Assembly: GCF_001956045.1 (NCBI RefSeq)
Contig: NZ_MRTH01000033.1
Span: 1-64,000, forward strand
Origin: Paenibacillus sp. FSL H7-0331
Lineage (GTDB): Bacteria > Bacillota > Bacilli > Paenibacillales > NBRC-103111
Length of the DNA: 64,000 nucleotides
Direction of reading: 5' to 3'
The translations under genes were made by a program, and so were the position numbers. Shown here one piece after another: positions 60,396-64,000 of this stretch. A model generated the notes under the pieces. That model worked only from the letters and a program-made list of their open reading frames with translations. It was not told the origin of the DNA and searched no databases. Numbering within the stretch: position 1 is the first letter of the stretch; the number at the start of each line of letters is the position of its first letter.

Positions 60396-63300
60396 TTATT
60401 TAAACAGCCATACTCGCAACAAGGAAAGCAGATTGTCCGTGTCAATCGGTTTTGTCATGTAATCGTTGGCACCGCCTTCAATACATTTCATTTTATCACC
60501 TACCATCGCATTAGCCGTTAACGCGATAATCGGCAGCTTATTGAACTCAGGATTCTCGCGAATTCTTCGCATGGCTTCGTAGCCATCCATGACGGGCATC
60601 ATAATATCCATAATAACCAGTTCAATACCGGCAACCTGATCCAGCATTTCCAGAGCCAGCTTACCATTATCTGCCATAACTACGTCCATTTCGTAATGCT
60701 GCAGCAGCTTGGACAAAGCAAACGTATTTCGCAAATCGTCGTCCACCAACAATATTTTTCGACCTTTTAAAGTTTCATCCCCATCGTGCAGCATGTTGAC
60801 CCCATGGCGCTGTTCAAAGGGTAGCGATTTATTCACATGCTGGAGAAACAGAGAAACTTCATCCAACAACCGATCCGGGGAATGAGCGCCTTTGATGACA
60901 ATACTACCCGTGTAATGATTCAATTCCTTGTATTCCTCTTGTGTTAACTCTTTACCTGTATAAACAATAATCGGTGGTACATGAGTCTTCTTAAGCTCTG
61001 ACAGTTTGGCAAGTAATTCAAAACCCGTCATGTCGGGAAGCTTTAAATCAAGAATCATACAATCGTAGTCCTGTAATCGCAATCGTTCCAAGCCCTCCGC
61101 ACCTGTCTGAACACAATGAATCTCGATTTTTTTGTGGAGGAGCATTTCATATATGGCTTTCTGATTATGAGCATCATCTTCAACGACAAGCATCAGTTGA
61201 ATACGCTCCTGCAAAACAACTTCGATCCTGGCAAATACGGAATCAAAGTCTGTGACGCTGATAGGCTTTGTGAGGAAACCAACTGCCCCTTTATCCAGCG
61301 AGGTTTGTCTATCTTCCTTGCCAGTAATAATATGAACCGGAATATGTCGTGTTTCGCTATCGTGCTTAAGCAATTCGAGCAATTTAAGCCCATCGATATC
61401 TGGCAGACCCAGATCCAGCAATACGGCACTAGGCATATACTTCTTTATCAGCTGAAGACCACTGAAGCCATCTTCTGCCGCAATACATTTGAAGCCCTTG
61501 GCAGCAGACATATCCAATAAGACCTTGGCGAAGCTTTTGTCATCCTCTATTATCATGATTACCTTCTCGTTCATATGAGGCTCGATATGATCCCGATCAT
61601 CAGCAATAAACGCTTTGATAGCTTGTGGAGTTTTGACCCTTTCTGCCGCCGCGGCGGTAATAGACTGCTCCATATGAGCCTCGGATATTGTATTTTCAGA
61701 CGAATGGACCATAGAAGTAACCATATCGTTTGAGGAGGCCATTCCGTTCATGGGGTCCCCAATAGATGAGACATGATTCATGTCAAGCGGGAGAATTAAT
61801 GTAAAAGTGCTTCCTACGTCCTTCTCACTCACTAAATGAATTTCGCCGCCAAGCAGCTTGGCAAGCTCTCTGGAAATCGTCAAGCCCAATCCGGTTCCGC
61901 CGTACTTGCGAATGGTAGAGCCGTCAGCCTGCTGAAAAGATTCAAATATCGCTTTTTGCTTGTTCGGTACAATTCCAATCCCTGTGTCACTTACGATAAA
62001 AGCAACCGTATTGTTTGCTGTGAGAGTAGTATTGATAAAGTGAAAATCCGCTGCAGGGCGGCAAATAGTCAAGGAAACCGTTCCTTTGGATGTAAATTTG
62101 AATGCATTGGACAAAAAGTTTTTGAGTATTTGTTCAGTCCGCTGGCCGTCTGTTATGAGGGTCCACGGAACTCCTTCTTCTATTTGCAATTCGAACTGCA
62201 GCCCTTTATCCTGTGCTATCACATTGAACTGATACTTGAGATTGTGGACAATCGATTCCAGCTTAACTTCCTCCGGCATCACGTTTAACTTACCTGCCTC
62301 TACCTTGGACAAGTCCAAAATATCATTGATCAGTGTTAACAAATTCAAGCCGCCGCTGTAGATAATTTGAGCCGACTCGATTTGATCCTTCGTCAAATTC
62401 CCCTCCATGTTATTAGCGAGCAGCTTCGCGAGTATTAGCAGACTATTAAGCGGGGTCCTTAATTCATGAGACATATTCGCTAAAAACTCCGACTTGTAGT
62501 TACTGGCCAGCTCCAACTCGTTGGCCTTCACCTCAAGATCATCCTTGGATAATTGGATCATTTCATTTTGTTTGATAATATCCATCGTTTGCATTTCCAA
62601 GCGTTTTGTCTTAACCGCCATCTCATCGTTAATTATTTGCAGTTCTTCACTTTGCAGCTTCAGCTTCTCTTCTGAATACTTTAACATTTTGGTTTGTTCT
62701 TCCAATTCTTCATTGGATACGCGTAATTCTTCCTGTTGTATTTGTGCTTCCTCAGCTAATAATTGCGCTTTTTCGGCAAGAAGCTGTGATTCTAATAGGG
62801 ATTCTTCCGTTCGTTGACGACTGGAGGCGCTGTTAATAATAACACCTAATGGCGTGGACAACAGTTCAAGCAAATTTTGCTGTATGGGCGTAAAAGCTTT
62901 GAACGAGGCTAATTCAATTACCGCTACTACCTCATCTTCGAAAATAATCGGCATGACAAAGATCGTCAGAGGATTGTGTTCTCCCAGTCCGGAGCTGATC
63001 TGAATATATTCATTAGGCACTTGTGTCAGCAATATCGGCTTCTTCTCCAATGCACATTGACCAATCAAGCCTTCTCCCGAACGGAAATGATGCGAAATAT
63101 TTTCCCGCTGCTTGTAGGCATAGCTGCCAAGCAATATAAAATCACCCGTGTGCTCAGCGTTTTTCCTTGTCTCTTTTACATAAAATACACCTTGTCCAAC
63201 CTCGATCAGCTTGGAAATTTCTGAAATAAGCATTTTTATCAGCTGCTGCAGGTCGGTTATTCCGAGGGAAAGCTCTGTTAAACGGGCCAATTCGGCCTTC

Positions 63301-64000
63301 AACCAATATTGTCTTTCTTTTTCGGCCATCATTTCCTGGAACGTAAACCATACTTGAATAAGCAGAGATAGCGAAACTAAAATAATAAGAAGATTCATCA
63401 GATTCATAAAGACAAGCCAGTTTAAAGCTCCGCTCCTGCTTCGATCCAGTCGGTCGAGCAAAGCCACTCCATATTGATCTTCCGCTTGCTTCATTAAATC
63501 GATGACATCTGTCGATTGCAGATACCAGTATACCGGGTCAACAGCAGCACTCTTACCATCAGCTCCATCCAATACGTTGTATCGAATACGATTGACCTCA
63601 TCAACTACTTGCCCTTTAACGATCGACTTATATTGACCAAGCCAATCCGAGCTTGCATTCGAAGTAAAGCTGTTCAAATAAAGCTGCCGCTCTTGTTCCA
63701 ACGAACCTAAGTTATATATATCTGTAGCTTGGATTTGACGAGCTTGAAGAATACGGCTAATGAGGATTCGTTCCTTGCTAAGCGCTGCTTTGCTTTGAGA
63801 GAAGCTGTGAAAGGCTGACAGACTAGCAGCGATTTCAAGATTCGAGCTTGCCAATTTCAATTGATCCATCAAAATAAAAAAAGACCCTAACGTATCATCA
63901 TAGTACGTCAGGATCGAATTCGCATCCATTTTTTGTTTGTCCATTAACCCCCGCTCTGCATCGAGCTTATCCAACATTCTTATGGAACGTTCCAGATTGT
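60396..64000 (-). CDS. Large NIT/GAF hybrid histidine kinase with three receiver domains (5' end missing)
   Basis: At least 1200 aa; the reading frame runs open off the window end, so the true start is outside. Visible order: a NIT-like nitrate/nitrite-sensing segment (MLDKLDAERGLMDKQ), one membrane helix (LVFMNLMNLLIILVSLSLLIQVWF), GAF (GEGLIGQCALEKKPILL), a long coiled coil, HisKA (SHELRTPLNSLLILAKLL), ATPase (NFLSNAFKF, DTGIGI, GGTGLGLTI), then three receivers with phospho-acceptors in LLDLGLPDIDG, LDLKLPDMTG and MDIMMPVMDG. No DNA-binding domain. The downstream hybrid kinase gene suggests a phosphorelay. Confidence 0.93.
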   Translation of the reverse strand, partial: NLERSIRMLDKLDAERGLMDKQKMDANSILTYYDDTLGSFFILMDQLKLASSNLEIAASLSAFHSFSQSKAALSKERILISRILQARQIQATDIYNLGSLEQERQLYLNSFTSNASSDWLGQYKSIVKGQVVDEVNRIRYNVLDGADGKSAAVDPVYWYLQSTDVIDLMKQAEDQYGVALLDRLDRSRSGALNWLVFMNLMNLLIILVSLSLLIQVWFTFQEMMAEKERQYWLKAELARLTELSLGITDLQQLIKMLISEISKLIEVGQGVFYVKETRKNAEHTGDFILLGSYAYKQRENISHHFRSGEGLIGQCALEKKPILLTQVPNEYIQISSGLGEHNPLTIFVMPIIFEDEVVAVIELASFKAFTPIQQNLLELLSTPLGVIINSASSRQRTEESLLESQLLAEKAQLLAEEAQIQQEELRVSNEELEEQTKMLKYSEEKLKLQSEELQIINDEMAVKTKRLEMQTMDIIKQNEMIQLSKDDLEVKANELELASNYKSEFLANMSHELRTPLNSLLILAKLLANNMEGNLTKDQIESAQIIYSGGLNLLTLINDILDLSKVEAGKLNVMPEEVKLESIVHNLKYQFNVIAQDKGLQFELQIEEGVPWTLITDGQRTEQILKNFLSNAFKFTSKGTVSLTICRPAADFHFINTTLTANNTVAFIVSDTGIGIVPNKQKAIFESFQQADGSTIRKYGGTGLGLTISRELAKLLGGEIHLVSEKDVGSTFTLILPLDMNHVSSIGDPMNGMASSNDMVTSMVHSSENTISEAHMEQSITAAAAERVKTPQAIKAFIADDRDHIEPHMNEKVIMIIEDDKSFAKVLLDMSAAKGFKCIAAEDGFSGLQLIKKYMPSAVLLDLGLPDIDGLKLLELLKHDSETRHIPVHIITGKEDRQTSLDKGAVGFLTKPISVTDFDSVFARIEVVLQERIQLMLVVEDDAHNQKAIYEMLLHKKIEIHCVQTGAEGLERLRLQDYDCMILDLKLPDMTGFELLAKLSELKKTHVPPIIVYTGKELTQEEYKELNHYTGSIVIKGAHSPDRLLDEVSLFLQHVNKSLPFEQRHGVNMLHDGDETLKGRKILLVDDDLRNTFALSKLLQHYEMDVVMADNGKLALEMLDQVAGIELVIMDIMMPVMDGYEAMRRIRENPEFNKLPIIALTANAMVGDKMKCIEGGANDYMTKPIDTDNLLSLLRVWLFK

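Overview
The window looks like chromosomal DNA of a Paenibacillus-like member of the Bacillota (Paenibacillaceae). The supporting signs are strong AGGAGG-type ribosome binding sites, frequent TTG/GTG starts, T-box leaders before ileS and thrS, ydaO-type c-di-AMP riboswitches, YesM/YesN-type two-component systems with a sugar ABC transporter lacking its own ATPase, a spore-cortex-type PdaA deacetylase, and many AraC and hybrid-kinase regulators. I saw no rRNA, tRNA, CRISPR array, transposase or prophage.

Layout. 1-2070: an OmpR-family regulator with a broken or truncated partner kinase, divergent from a secreted repeat protein; the shared promoter region carries a symmetric pair of direct-repeat operators. 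2165-9443: housekeeping and small metabolic genes (aldo/keto reductases, NIPSNAP protein, MFS transporter, TrmB regulator with a two-subunit class I fumarase, PilZ protein). 9580-14493: type 2-like ileS with T-box leader, preceded by a 5TM sensor kinase. 14650-23821: a MalT-like STAND regulator, a secreted cadherin-like/dockerin protein, an ADP-ribosylglycohydrolase-family protein divergent from an AraC regulator, and two short-chain dehydrogenases. 23961-33426: a carbohydrate locus made of a secreted sialidase-like/LamG protein with a cre site, YesN and YesM, a sugar-binding lipoprotein and two permeases, the second with an apparent CTG start.

34978-44356 is the potassium region. A ydaO (c-di-AMP) riboswitch leads an operon of an unknown 135-aa Rossmann-like protein, a 36-aa membrane peptide, kdpF, kdpA, kdpB, kdpC and a sensor-only KdpD-like protein. 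That last protein is a tandem duplication of the KdpD plus USP module and has no membrane or kinase domain; no kdpE is present. A second ydaO riboswitch points the other way, to an unknown 153-aa protein. The logic would be that c-di-AMP shuts off potassium import and the unknown protein together.

44368-52257: a GbsR/MarR-type regulator, RND pump, lipoprotein adaptor and a large secreted partner form one operon, divergent from a TetR regulator. The gap holds two TetR-type operators in exact inverted arrangement and a MarR-type palindrome. 52334-55754: pdaA, and thrS behind two tandem, almost identical T-boxes. 55834-58190: an ABC-F protein preceded by a 47-codon leader ORF and an intrinsic terminator, an arrangement typical of antibiotic-sensing attenuation. 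58339-64000: a YdjO-like zinc-ribbon protein and two hybrid histidine kinases, the second cut by the window edge.
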